NCBI GenBank assembly: GCA_015179125.1
Contig: WHVA01000064.1
Location: forward strand, 1 to 64,000
Direction of reading: 5' to 3'
DNA length: 64,000 nucleotides
Origin: Gautieria morchelliformis
Lineage: Eukaryota > Basidiomycota > Agaricomycetes > Gomphales > Gomphaceae
Shown here: piece by piece, positions 31,693 through 43,322 of the stretch
How positions within the stretch are numbered: position 1 is the first letter of the stretch
Layout: each line of letters begins with the position of its first letter
Program-made: the position numbers and the translations under genes
Notes under the pieces: generated by a model
What the model was told of the DNA's origin: nothing
The model's input: only the letters and a program-made list of their open reading frames with translations
The model's database searches: none

Positions 31693-33370
31693 GGTTTTTC
31701 TTTCGAGGACTGGTCCAGTATAGTGAACAACGAACCAACATGCACCCAGCTAACGGGATCTGCCTTTGATCGCCCATGTTCGGCCGAATTGTCCGCGCTT
31801 TCAGGTACAATTAATTTTGGTGATCAAATTTATCTGGAAGCCTGTTGCTTTCCTTTGTGAACCGGCAATCTCCACGTACGCGATACTTCTTACATTTCTG
31901 CCGGCACTGTGACTTCAATCCCTATCAGCGCCACGGTGCCAACCCACAGTGTAAGACCTTATTAAAGGTATAATGGTTTGATATATAGTCGGACGGCTTC
32001 GTTATCAACATCCTGCCATTTCGTTTGGGACATTGAGTTATGAAAGTGCGCCCCTTTTGCCAATAATCCAAGCCATGCCGTATCCTCGTGTTGTCCGAGC
32101 TGCCCAGGTCGCGGCCCACCTCCAGGGCCAGAGGAACCCCAAGTGGGGAAGCACTCATTAGAACTCATCGAGCGTTGGAATCTCATTAATCTGCATTTAT
32201 CTGTATAGAATACTGGAGAGTGCCATGTAACGGCTTTTGTCCTGGTAGATGTTTGATGTTCGTGTGGCGGCCACAATAGGTGATATGCGTCCTGTCTTGC
32301 GCCCAGTAAAGCCATGTTCATGGATGGCGGCCTTCATCTCGCCTCGTCTCGCCTCCGATCCTCGGCATCAGGTTATTATTTTAACAGTCAATTGCAATGT
32401 GTCTGTGTGCCATCCAAGCGGAGCCTTCTATTGTTGGCCTGATGCGTACTCGCTTGGAGTTTCGCCCGAAATTCTGTGCACTGTTTCCACATCGCGTGTT
32501 GATCTATCTATGCTCAGAAGCCTTTGGACGCTCCGGTAATACTCCAGACGGTGATAGTACGGTAGCTATCGATTCTTGATAGACATGCATTGAACGGGCA
32601 TCGCAACCTCGGAGCTTATCGCGCATACGATTCAACATCATTTTTTTCGCTTCAGATGGTTCACAACGCACTTCACCGTATTTGACACCGGTAGCGGTTT
32701 CTTAATACCGCTTGCTGTCAGCGTTTCCGGTCCGGTCCCCACGGAATATCGTTACGCGTTCGTCGTATACACCTAGAATCGTTATCCCAAACAACTGTAG
32801 CTACTGTGGGCCCATGATATCGACTGTACTGTCCCAATGCACAGGGCACTTTCTGAGCGCATGTCCCTCTGTGCCATTGGCCAGACGCCGTGGATCTTTC
32901 CGATTAGTCATTACTGTAGTCGCACTTACGCTTATCAGATTCTGGGAAATCGTGAATTAGCCGGCAGATTGGCACACCCGGCAAAATACGGTAACTCAAC
33001 TATTCACCGGTGGATCAAGCAGGGTCAATGATGGAATGGAGGGCGAAGATCGCCGATGCGGGGTTGCTGAGGGCACGTGGAGGTGAGCTTCGAGGTTCGA
33101 CTTGGCCGGGAGGCTGTAGGTGCGGGAGGGTCGGAGCGCGGCGGTAGTACCGCGGTACGAGATGGCCCACCAGAATGAGTGGAAGCGACGCTTCGAACGC
33201 GGCGAACTAAACACGCCGCATAGGAATGGGACTAACCTCAAAATTACAGACACTAGGCAGACGCGTCGCGTGGGATGGCGAGTTGATCGAGCGGGGAAGC
33301 GCTCTTCTTGGCATATCACGTGGCGAAGCAGCGACGTTGGGAGGGCACCCCGACCACAGGGAGCCATCGT

Positions 33371-33420
33371 CCATGGACACGTCACTGGCGCGTCCATGGA
33401 CGCTTAACCCTAAGAGACCA
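33371..33420 (+). repeat. GTCCATGGAC terminus-like motif
   Basis: GTCCATGGACACG, then GCGTCCATGGACGC and TTAACCCTAAG, in the order seen at the ends of the 15139-18444 element. It is likely one end of a related inverted-repeat transposon. No partner end is visible nearby. Confidence 0.35.
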
Positions 33421-34546
33421 CAAGGGTCCATAGGAACCATTTCCAACCATGTCTTCCATGCTGCAGAAACTGCATCCTCGCCGTCATGTTATTGTGATTC
33501 CATGTAGGCAGGTACGAGGCGTCTCCTTCGAATGCCTGTAAAGAATAAGAGTATCTATGAGTGTTGTTGAATAGAAGTATGATTCAGACTTCAATGTGAA
33601 GTCGAATCGAGTGTATGGTCCATTTGATGAGGATAGGTTGTGCAGGATATATGCGCAGTGAGACAAGTATAGCGCAGATAAATGGATCTTGAAGTAAAGT
33701 CTTATGTGTGAAATGGGTGAGTTCAATTGACTAGTGAATATGATACATAGTGCAGCTATTTATCTGTCGTGTGGAATGAACTATGATGTAAAGGGAATGG
33801 GTACATAGGTGAACGTGTGTATGCGGCTCGGGGGTTGGTGCGCCGGGTGCTGCGATGGGTACGTGTTATGCAGATTGGAAAGGAGTGTGGTTTGATTAAG
33901 AGCATCAGATGTGAAATGATTGGAAAGGGGGTGTGTGTGTGATTAAAGACATCAGAACTGAGATGTATTTGTTCAAAGGAAAATGTAGAACAAAAGAAGC
34001 AGGAAGGGAAAGATGTGCATGATGGGCTAGCCATCGAGTTGCTCCACGGATCAACGCATTTCAGGCTTGGGCTCTGTCTCGGTTCAGGGGTGGATCTGCG
34101 GACTGCCAAGTCGGTTGTGTGTCCACGGGTTGATGGGATGTTGTGGTGGATCATGTGGGTGTGTATGTGATCGAAGGGGGGAGTTAGGATTAGAGGCATG
34201 GATGTTTTGCAGGTAGAAAGGGTTGGATGAGGTGAAGTGAAGTGAGAGTAATGTTTTTGGAGCAGGATTATGACAATGCCTACGTCCACAATCGACGCAG
34301 CAGCAGCATCGCCTTCGAACGGTACGGTAGCGCTGAGGCTCACAACCATAAGCCCAGTGTACCCTCCTCTTTCTTGGAGCTCCCTTGCACATCTCTTCTG
34401 GCTGCTGGCATCATAAGGTAAGTGTCTCATTGCTCCACACTGCCGCCTTCACTGAACACTCACGTCTTCCCCTTTTCCACTCATGGACACATGCAGCAGG
34501 GTGTACCCTCCTCCTTGGATCTGGCTTGCACATTTTGACGTGTATG
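33421..34546. other. Unassigned sequence left of an LTR
   Basis: Minus-strand frames (33756-34430) are open but have no recognisable domain. A stretch at 34420-34500 resembles 35817-35900 on the other side of the LTR (imperfect direct repeat of about 80 bp ending GGACACATGCAG). That right-hand copy looks like an intron of the amine oxidase remnant, so a partial gene duplication may underlie this. Confidence 0.35.
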
Positions 34547-35816
34547 TGTCATGACGTGTTTATTTCCCATACTTGCATACTCTATCCTCCTATTTCTCAC
34601 TCCACTTCCGTGTTCCCTCCGATCGCCCTTGCCCTGTTTGGCAACCGATCTTTGCTGTTCGTGCCACTCACCATAGCCATGCCATCAACGCACGATCAAT
34701 GGCTTTGGACCGACTTGGTGGTTCATCACTGGTCCTATCACCTCCTCTGCTCAACCCTCTTTCAATGGTGTTCCTATGATCAGATTGTGATGACTTGTGT
34801 ATTTCCTGCACCTCAGTATCCCCGTCTCCCCTTTCACCATACCTCCTCCGCCTTCGCTTGGCTTTGCCTCTCACTTCGACCACTCCTCCCCTATGTCCTC
34901 TCCATTCACCCTTCGTTGCATTCACCAAACGACTATTCGCTGCTCGCATCATTCGCCAGCAGGCACACCATCAAATATGATCGATACCATTTACCCGGCG
35001 TGATGGTTCATCACTAACCCCATCATCTTCTCAATCCAACCCCTTTGGGTGTTCATATGGCCAAAGTGTGTTCCCAGGACGTCCCTTCCATAGGTCGTGT
35101 GGGATCAACCCAGTAGACGAAGAGTCCGTGCAGTGTAGCATGTATGTGGGTCCCAAGACATGGTTTCATACATAAGTGCCTTCGCCACCTTTACTCTCCA
35201 TCGTTTCATGTTCGCACTCTTCCCTCACTCTATTGTATGGTTATTCCATCTACTGAGTATCATGACTGTGCACCCCTATCCAACCCTGACTCACGATGGC
35301 CTCTTTCCTATTCGCTGATACCTTACGAGCATTCGATATAAGTAGTTTGCATTCGCATGTACATTCCTCAGTTCAATTATCATACATCATCCATCTTGTG
35401 CAAACTCGACCTCGCTGTGATCATCACCTTGAGCCTTCTCCTGGAGATTTCTATCTTCGACCAGAAGAGGACTTAGCCATCACTGGTGAGTTCTCATACT
35501 TCATCATCGTTACCTTAGCCTTCGAGCTATTTCTGTGCTGTCGGCGAAGGGCTCCAAAGGGGCACCTTCGCCGGCGAAGGGATTGTCACTACTTAGACAG
35601 CCCTTCCATGACACCTTGCACGTTACATCGTCAAGTGCCATGGGCTATTTCGCTACGACTGTAGATAGGGCAAGCTCCATTTGGGGAACCCTCTTATCTT
35701 GTGAACATTTGTTGGTTCACCTATTCGCCGAACGGCATACTTATTTGCACAAGTTATTCCAGCATTCGCTATGTTCACTAATACACGATATTAACGCCTG
35801 AAAACCAACCTTGACA
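34547..35816 (+). mobile_element. LTR of a Ty3/Gypsy chromovirus-type element (relic)
   Basis: It begins TGTCATGAC and ends TTGACA, matching the LTR at 39731-40751 with added internal sequence. It stands alone at this place, with the amine oxidase remnant directly after it. It is an old, diverged copy. Confidence 0.7.
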
Positions 35817-35849
35817 GTATGCCTCATTGCTCCACATTACCACCTTCTC

Positions 35850-37270
35850 TTAACACTCATGTCTCCCTCTTCCACTTGTGGACACATGCAGCTACGCCAG
35901 CGGCAGCATCATTTGGTGAATTGGTGTGCAGGACTGTGTTAGGATGGGAGGGGTGTGGCCTGGCCTGGTCTACTGCGGGAAGGCAGCGGAGAGTGGAGGA
36001 CTTTTTCTATTACTACTTCTATCAGGACAGATTGATTGAGTTCCAGGTGAGGCTCTCAGGTATACTCAATGTTCATGCACTCACAGCCAGGGAGTCTGCG
36101 GGACCACATGCTACTCAAGTCGCTCCTCATATAGGAGCACAATATCACCAGCATTTGTTCTCTGTCCGTATCTATCCAATGGTGGATGGTCTTCGCAAGA
36201 GTGTCATTGAGTCTGACACTGTACCTCTCCCAAATGCTCCAACAGGCTCTGTGGATAATTGGGCTGGAAATACCCTCATTATGCAAGAGCGCACACTCCG
36301 CATGATGCTAGAGGCGCCAGAGATGATGACTTTGCCAAAGATAGACGTTGGAGTATTGTAAATTCCTCCCCCATGCATCATTCCAGCAGTAAACCAGTGT
36401 GGGCTATGTCTTGGGATACAAAGGTGCCACCGCCACGCTGCTTGCGGCACCAGGGTCGTGGGTCATCAGACATGCCAGGTTTGCAGGGAAAAGTCTATGA
36501 GCTGTAAAGGATCGAGATGATGCACTTGGCGGCAGGATGTGGCCCACAGGATGATGTCCCACAGACAATGGACCCACCTAATGATTCAGTGGAGAAGTGG
36601 GCCAATGAAGAAGAGAGCATTGATGATGATGATATCTTACTGTTTGTCACGATGGGTGCGTGCTCTGGGGGTCTAATCCAGTTCTTCGTCTGACGATGGC
36701 TCAATTTAGGTGTCAACCATATTCCTAGACCTGAAGATTGGCCAGTGTATGTATTCGTATTCTTATCCTTACCTACCATACCTAGCCTCACTCCCTTTTA
36801 GGATTCCAGTTGAGCATGTGAGTGTCAGGGTTCACGTGTTTCCTTCCACAAGTTTCTATTTTCTTCCATGAGTTTCCGTCACCTTCCGTCAGTTTCCATA
36901 ACCTTCCGTCACCTTCTGTCACATGTCACATTCTGTCACATGTCACCTTCCGTCACTTTCCATAACCTTCTACAAGTTTCCATCTCCCCTATTATGTAAG
37001 CCTTGCCAGCGCTATAAGACTGTAGCCCGTGTGGTGGCGTTTCCTCAGCTTGATCTCTGAGGATACCCACTACACAGGCAAGTCCCCATGTATCTATCGT
37101 TGGTAGAGTTATAAACTGAGGATACCCACTACACAGTTGGTCATTGTCCTAGTATCGGCTCTTATCTCCTTGAGTATCTTTGGTTGTGGCTTCGTCATTA
37201 GTGTTGCCCTCACAGTGAGGCTCACCTTCATGGGGATTAGTGTGAGTGAATGCACTACCTTCTTATTATT
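35850..37270 (+). pseudogene. Copper amine oxidase, C-terminal remnant
   Basis: Fungal copper amine oxidases oxidise primary amines, usually in peroxisomes. Here the strand theme is clear: YQDRLIEFQVRLSGILNVH, then a THQ/HQHLF copper-ligand motif (IGAQYHQHLFSVRIYPMVDG), then IVNSSPMHHSSSKPVWAM, and after short introns NHIPRPEDWP and PVEHV. The trihydroxyphenylalanine-quinone region upstream is degraded and the N-terminal two thirds are missing. An LTR (36823-37214) interrupts the last recognisable exon; the reading VEHV resumes as RLTF after it. The gene is dead. Confidence 0.75.
36823..37214 (+). mobile_element. Solo LTR with 5-bp target duplication
   Basis: It starts TGTCAGGGTTC, ends CCCTCACA, and is 392 bp long. 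GTGAG flanks it on both sides (36818-36822 and 37215-37219). It contains repeated CCTTCCGTCAC-type words and a repeated GAGGATACCCACTACACAG. A perfect target duplication implies a fairly young insertion. The superfamily cannot be told from the LTR alone. Confidence 0.75.
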
Positions 37271-38010
37271 TTAATTGACCTGTAATCAAGGGTCATCGAA
37301 TCACAGCCATTTGTCGCCATCCTTGTGAACAGATTCCATCTGGAAATTGGAGTTCCAGACTACAAACTTTGGAACTTGAAGGCTGGATGAAACATCGTTG
37401 TGGTAACTATGTCTGGGCCCAGGCCGGCACTTGGCTGATCACTCTGTGTTCATCACCATGACATCAGTCCTACACATATATATCACACCTGCTAGAGACA
37501 GCGCTGGCAGTGAAATTCCCATCAGCAAAGCATTCACATCTGGATTCTTTCGTATGTGTCTTATCAACAATGTCTTCCAGTAGGTATTTTTTAGCATGTT
37601 TTGCAACATTTTGAACATGTACCATAGGAATATTTGATGGCAAGAAGAGATAAAAACATGTGTTATTAGAGTCCGGTTCAACCTTAGTCAGCTTGCAACA
37701 ATCTCTCGCGTGGAATGAAGTAAGGTGCCTTCTCCAGGTCTGAGCATATGGAGATGTTCCTGCATCTGATCCTGCTTATGTTCAACATCCACCTCCTTGC
37801 ATGCAACTCCACCAATGACTAAAGTGAATGACACGTAAATATAGCTCTGTAAAATGGTTTCCATTGTATGGGTCCATGAGACGCCATCCATTCTTGAAAT
37901 GACTGACTTCCCTAAGAAATTCCACGTAAGACATATGAAAAAGTTCATGAAAGGAAAAGCGGCAAAATATTACATGGCCTTCATGGCTCCACAGGCTGAC
38001 TCATATACAG
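37220..38010. other. Unassigned sequence
   Basis: Beyond the end of the amine oxidase remnant no gene is recognised. Two minus-strand frames of 80-86 codons (37439-37681, 37688-37948) have no known motif. Confidence 0.35.
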
Positions 38011-39730
38011 TGTTCACTAATACACGATATTAATGCCTAAAAAGGCTTCCATCCAAAGCTCGAAGTATCTCTCACCTCAGTTGCCTCCAAAGATGCTTAT
38101 CGCCAGTCCACAGAACTCAAGGACCTTCACCAGTACCTTCGAGATCAAATAAAGAAATCAATTGCTCAGTACACCTCAGCCACAACCAGTCACCGCATTC
38201 CAATCGCTGACTTTCAGGTCAGTGACAGAGTATGGCTCAACTCACGAAATATTCGCACAAAAAGGCCTTCAAAGAAACTTGACCACCAAAGACTTGGCCC
38301 ATATCCTATCATGGCTAAAATATCTTCTCATGTGTTTCACTTAGGCTTACCTTTGGACCTTCGCCAGATCCACCCTGTGTTTCATGTATCCCTTCTTGAA
38401 CCTGCCACGACGTCTACTATCCCAGGTCGACATACACCACCCATCGAAATTGACTCTGCCGATGAATACAAAATCACAACAATCCTCGATGGTCACATTC
38501 ACCGAAAGAGATTGGAGTACTTAGTAGAATGGAAGGGATACGAACACACCCCCGAGGCTACATCTTGGGAACCCTCTTCGAATGTTACTAATTTGGCTGG
38601 CAGACTTGCTGAATTCCATGCGAAGTACCCCAAGAAACCCAAAGCGTAGAACCTCGTAGAAATCCAAGAAAATACGCCTCTGTTCATATTACATCTAGAG
38701 ACTTGACTTCATCAATAATCCCCTCGCTATCGCCTAGACCTCCCTTTGTTCTACTGAAAACCCCTTTTGATTCATTCAACTCCACCATCAGACACCCCAA
38801 CCTCTGCACCATCTCCTCCACCAGCCCTTTGGCAACTCGCGGGGACGTTCAAGAGCCATTCGCGATATCTAGCCATTACCTCAAAGAGGCTCCTTGGCCT
38901 CAGCACATCACTGCCTTCCTCAGCGGGACTAAAGAACATACGTGGTCCCTTCGGCCGCACGATGGGTTCGACGGCCGGTGGCGATTCTCTTGGAGCCATG
39001 GCTGGTTGTGAGCTAAGCAGGGAAACTTTGCCGGAATCGAGAGTGTGGTTAGCTTCCCCATCACACAAAGGATTTTAGGCCCATACCGTCTGAGTCTTCC
39101 CCAGTCCTTTCCGTCCTTTCCGTCCCTTCAGATCCCTTCGATGGGTATAAACGACAGAGCGGAACACGCGGCCAAATCGATCTCAACATCCACCGGTACC
39201 GAGTGCAGCATGCATGCTGAACTCTCCAGCCACACCCTCACTTCCTGTATCTCTTTCACCAACTCCTCCACTTCAGGTGGTCGTTCAAACCTTGGGTCAA
39301 CCACCTCCTCAACATGCAGCACCTTCCGAAGTTCAGCCTAGGCTTCACGAATGAGCGAACAACTGATAGAAACGGAAGAATAACTACTCGCCCAGACTTC
39401 CACTGCATCATCCATCCACCACTCCAAATCTTCATGCGACTCCCCTCAAAACTCAGGCCGAACCTTCAGCATCGCCTGCGATCGATCGAGGAGTGTTGAG
39501 TACCTAGTAGTCGTCATAGGGGCTCGTGTATCTAGCTTAGGTACTTGGATCGGTCCCATAGTCCTGCTCCACGCGGCGTTTTTAAACCAAAGGTGGAACC
39601 GTGCACGGACCACGCAGCAAGGCAGGGCCCAGACCTCAGAGGTCCCATCGGGAGACCCATTACATCTTGAATGCTTTTCCCCCACCCTAGGACGCAACGT
39701 TGTCGGACTCTGAAGCTAGGAGGGGGGTAC
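38011..39730 (+). mobile_element. Ty3/Gypsy chromovirus, 3' internal part (broken relic)
   Basis: A short LTR-end fragment (about 38011-38045) is followed by the last part of pol: an integrase C-terminal region and a chromodomain (YLVEWKGYEHTPEATSWEP near 38515-38580). A purine-rich tract (AGGAGGGGGG) directly precedes the 3' LTR. Gag, protease and most of pol are missing. The chromodomain places it among chromoviruses, which use it to target chromatin. It is a clearly broken, old copy. Confidence 0.8.
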
Positions 39731-40751
39731 TGTCATGACCCGTATATTTCCCTTACCCCACTGTCTCTACATTCCCCCTCATCACTCCCCCTGCATCTTC
39801 ACCTGTGTTCGCTCCACCCTTCGACACTCCTCCTCTATGTTCGCTCCATTCGCTGTTCGCCCCATTTGCCGAACAACTATTTGCTGCTTGCATCATTCGC
39901 CAGCAGGCACGCCATCAAACATGATCAACACCATTTACTCGGGTTCATCACTGGCCCCATCGTCTTCTCAATCCAACCCCTTTAGGTGTTCATATGGCCG
40001 GGATGCATTTGTGGGACATCCTACTCGTAGGTCGTGTGGGATCAACCCAGCAGACGAAGAGTCCGTGCAGGGTGGTGTATATGTGGGTCGCAAGGCATGT
40101 TTTTGTACATAGGTGCCTTCGCCCTCTTTCCCCTCCATTGTTTCATGTTTTCACCCCTCCTTCATTCTATTGTATGTTTATTCCATCTGTTTGTATCATG
40201 ACTGTGCACCCCTATCCAACCCTGACTCATGACAGCCTCTTTCCTATTTGCTGTTACCATACGAGCATTCGATATAAGTAGTTTACATTCGCATGTATAT
40301 TCCCCAGTTCAATCATCATATGTCCATCTTGTGCAAACTTGACCTCACTGTGATCATCGTCTTGAGCCCTCACCTGTAGATTCCTATCTTCGACAAGAGG
40401 AGGACTTGATCACCACTGGTGAGTTTTCATACTTCACCTTCAGTACTTTAGCCTTTGAACTATTTTCTGTGCTGTCAGCGAAGGGCTCCAAAGGAGCGCC
40501 TTCACCAGAGAAAGGATTGTCGCTACTTAGACAACCTTTCCATGGCACCTTGCACGTTACATCGTCAAGAGCCATGGGCTATTTTGTTATGACTGTAGAT
40601 AGGGCGAGCCCTGATCGGGTAGCCCTCTTATCTTCTGAACATTTATTGGTTCACCCTATTCGCCGAACGGCATACTTGTTTGCACAAGTTATTCAGGCAT
40701 TCGCTGTGTTCACTAATACACCATATTAACACCTAAAAACCAATCTTGACA
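39731..40751 (+). mobile_element. 3' LTR of the chromovirus relic
   Basis: It begins TGTCATGACC and ends TTGACA, about 1.02 kb, directly after the purine tract. It is similar to the LTR at 34547-35816 over most of its length, including the TCGCCAGCAGGCAC and GGGATCAACCCAG words. The two have diverged well past a recent insertion. Confidence 0.8.
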
Positions 40752-40833
40752 GAGGGGTTCCACCGACAGTCAGCAGTCAGACAGGGACCATTTCCCCAGG
40801 CGCAATGATGGCCAACACCCAGGAGGGACTCAT

Positions 40834-41088
40834 GTGCCCAGACAGCACCCTAGGAACAACGCGGCTGGTCCTAACCAACCCGCACCTGCCACGCAGACTG
40901 CTGCACCCCCACTGGCAGCAAACGCGCCCGAGCCTGGTACGTTACCTGATGAGCCGTGCTCGACGCTATCAGCCGCTGATGAAAGAGCATTCGAAGCCGT
41001 GGTCCAGCAAATCATCAACGGCGTGGCCGGATTGGCCACTGGAACCGAAGAGGACTGCTGGACACTACCGACTAGATACCATGGTTAG
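40834..41088 (+). CDS. Unassigned Pro/Ala-rich ORF fragment
   Basis: 84 codons with a Pro/Ala-rich start, then ADERAFEAVVQQIINGVAG. It directly follows the LTR. There is no family match that I recognise; it could be a piece of a flanking host gene. Beyond it to about 41270 nothing is recognised. Confidence 0.2.
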   Translation: MPRQHPRNNAAGPNQPAPATQTAAPPLAANAPEPGTLPDEPCSTLSAADERAFEAVVQQIINGVAGLATGTEEDCWTLPTRYHG

Positions 41089-41269
41089 TACTCACTTTCT
41101 TTGCTTAATTCAGGAATAAGGTGTTCACTACCTTATAGCGAAGGAGGGCGAGTGTAAGGACCCGGGCTAGCTTACTAATGCCGAGCCCTTACAGACTCCG
41201 ACCAGCTAAAGATAGAACTAGAAAAAACATATATAAGATCAGAACAAATTACCTGTATATAATTCGAGA

Positions 41270-41559
41270 CTCTTAGTACCCACCTATCAAAGGTTGACTC
41301 CGACTGGTTATATCGAGTGCTACCCCCCTAAAAACCCGGTTTCCACAGTGTGTCACAATTACTTTGAGCTCCAACACACACTTCCTTACATGCAGCAACA
41401 TTGGACATGAACTGGTCACGTGACCAGGGGCGCTTACTGCGCCACTCATGTTGAAAGTCAGTAGAAAGTTGGATGCGTGGTTTGTTTGCATCTTTGTCAG
41501 GATTATGTCAGGATTATGTAAAATGCAAACAAACCACGCGCCCATCTTTATACTATAGA
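41270..41559 (-). mobile_element. Helitron 5' end fragment abutting a minus-strand 3' end
   Basis: On the minus strand, directly after the 3' CTAG of the neighbouring fragment, the sequence begins TCTATAGTATAAAG and soon contains GAGTGGCGCAG and GGTCACGTGACC (41414-41425), the signature of this family's 5' region. A perfect 17-bp inverted repeat (41475-41491 and 41523-41539) encloses a doubled GTCAGGATTAT. So a seventh head-to-tail junction lies at 41560/41559. Confidence 0.5.
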
Positions 41560-42905
41560 CTAGGTGGATATTCACATGGGGGTGTAGGTCAAACACATCA
41601 GTAAGTCTAACACATTGGTAAGTCTAACATATCAGTAAGGTCAAGTACATTGGGGAAAATCAAGGTAATCAATTTGCATCAAGTAAAATCAAGTAAAACA
41701 CATAAACCATATCAAGAGAAGTGGATATAAAAAAATCAAGGAGCTCTAAGTAATACATCTTTATATACAATGTTGGTTGTGCCCAAACCCTCCTCAAGCA
41801 ACACCTTCACTTTGTTCCAGCTTGTTCCCCTTGACACACCAACATACAACGGACCATTTCCAAACACTGGATATCTCAGGTCCAGCCCAACCATACCCAA
41901 AGACTGTCCCTGAGACTTGTTGATGGTCATTGCAAATGCCACATGCACTGGAAACTGCCTCCTCTGCAGCACAAATGGTAATTCTCCCTCTGATGGTGAA
42001 ATAGTGATCCTGGGGATGAAAGCAGTATTCCCTGCATATAGACCTGAGATGATCCTGACCTCCAACACTCTATTCCTCGTCCTCACCAACCGCAACCTTG
42101 TCCCATTGCATAGTCCTTGCTTCTTATCCAAATTGCGCAACATCATCAGAGGCACTCCAGGCTTGACTTCCAAGTGAGCAGGAGGAAGACTGCCCATCTC
42201 TATGGAATTCAGATACTCCACAGGATACTGCTCTGCGAAGTCGGTTTCCTTGACAGAATCTGCACAGTGGAAGACCTGAGCATCACCTGGAAACTGCCTC
42301 AACACGATGGAATTGATCTCATTGACCTTAGTATTTCTGGGTCAGAGGATGGCCCGCTCCAAGAAATAATTGTCCTGGGCAGGGACTGCATTGCCAATGC
42401 CAGGGTGTATTTCCTAGATCATATCTGCAATTCCAGGGCCATAAACCATGTGTTGAGGGAGTGAGAAGGTATGATCTAGTGGGAGATCCTTTCCCTGACC
42501 CACATTCTGCAGCCATTCTGAAAACCTGGCTCTGTCAGGATCATTTCTCACCCGCATGTTCTCTGTCAGATGGACCTTGGTCTTTGGCCACAGATATGAC
42601 TTCTGAAGGGTAGCTCCCACAATATCCTCCTTGGAGCCTTTGGGGACAATTGGGAGAGTCTGCTGAAAGTCACCTCCAAAGGCAACTGTGATGCCACCAA
42701 AGGGTCGGTCAGGCTGGTCAAGGAAATCCCTCAGTGTCCTGTCAATGGCCTCTATGGCATGGTGACACTGCATTGCAGCCTCATCCCAAATAATGAGCCT
42801 GGCCAGTCTTAGCATATCAGCCTGGTCAGAGTTCTTTTTGATGGAGGAGAGAGAGCCCTCATGGACAGGAATTGGAATTCCAAGCATGCTGTGAGAGGTT
42901 GTACC
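41560..42905 (-). pseudogene. Helitron helicase 3' fragment (third copy, minus strand)
   Basis: The 3' end (hairpin region then CTAG, complement at 41560-41563) and the C-terminal half of the Pif1-type helicase are present: WDEAAM, PFGGITVAFGGDFQQ, TENMRV, then TINKSQGQSL and GVSRG. The 5' part is cut off at about 42905, just before the GIPIPV region. A frame break lies between 42305 and 42414. It is more diverged from the two large copies than they are from each other. Confidence 0.85.
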
Positions 42906-43165
42906 ATGAGTGCAAGGTTGACTAGGCAGAGTTTGCGGCCAGTTTGCGAGCGTGGTTGTGTTTTATTGAAAAGCAGCAGGCGATGCATTGCAGACCAAAG
43001 GCTTGCCCATAGGTTGCAAGCAGAGGGTGCACTTAACACAAGCAGAAACATTTGAAAGATTATTGGCCTGAGGGCAGTCTAGTCACTAGTCTAGTCACTA
43101 CCTGAAGGGCAAGCCACAGGAGGGTGCCAAACAGGCAAACAAACCTCTGGCTGTGTAGTGTATAT
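42906..43165. other. Unassigned sequence beside truncated Helitron
   Basis: No gene is seen. It includes a tandem AGTCTAGTCACT repeat near 43077-43102. Confidence 0.35.
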
Positions 43166-43322
43166 GGACCCCTGAGCGGCTGGTGGACTTACCATGAGAA
43201 GTAGATGGTGGATAATCCACCATCAGACCGGTGGAGTGTCCATCTACTAGTGGTGGACCATCCATCAAAACCGGGTATGGTCGTCCCAGTGATTTATCAG
43301 GGGGTTTGTTCCCGCAATGCAT
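43166..43322 (+). mobile_element. MITE-like GGTGGA repeat, copy B
   Basis: It runs from GGACCCCTGAGCG to CCCGCAATGC and is full of palindromic GGTGGA/TCCACC words. It is matched in reverse by 51942-52097. Its CCGCA-type end resembles the end of copies A and D, so all belong to a related group. Confidence 0.6.

Larger units (their letters stand above)
27800..33340 (-). repeat. Duplicated 5.6-kb block, copy 1
   Basis: This block matches 43556-49380 in the same orientation. Similarity begins at a CGGTGATGGATTTGGGCACC region and ends at CACGTGGCGAAGCAG. The part at 31300-32650 is very close to its partner, while the 28250-28850 part differs by local rearrangement. It contains the SAP-like coiled-coil gene on the minus strand and about 2 kb of its upstream DNA. 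Neither block has a recognised transposase, so segmental duplication and an unknown mobile element are both possible. Confidence 0.8.

Noticed and set aside
34385-35017. A 210-codon plus-strand frame
   Set aside because: It runs across the edge of an LTR into flanking DNA and has no domain; it is a chance frame.
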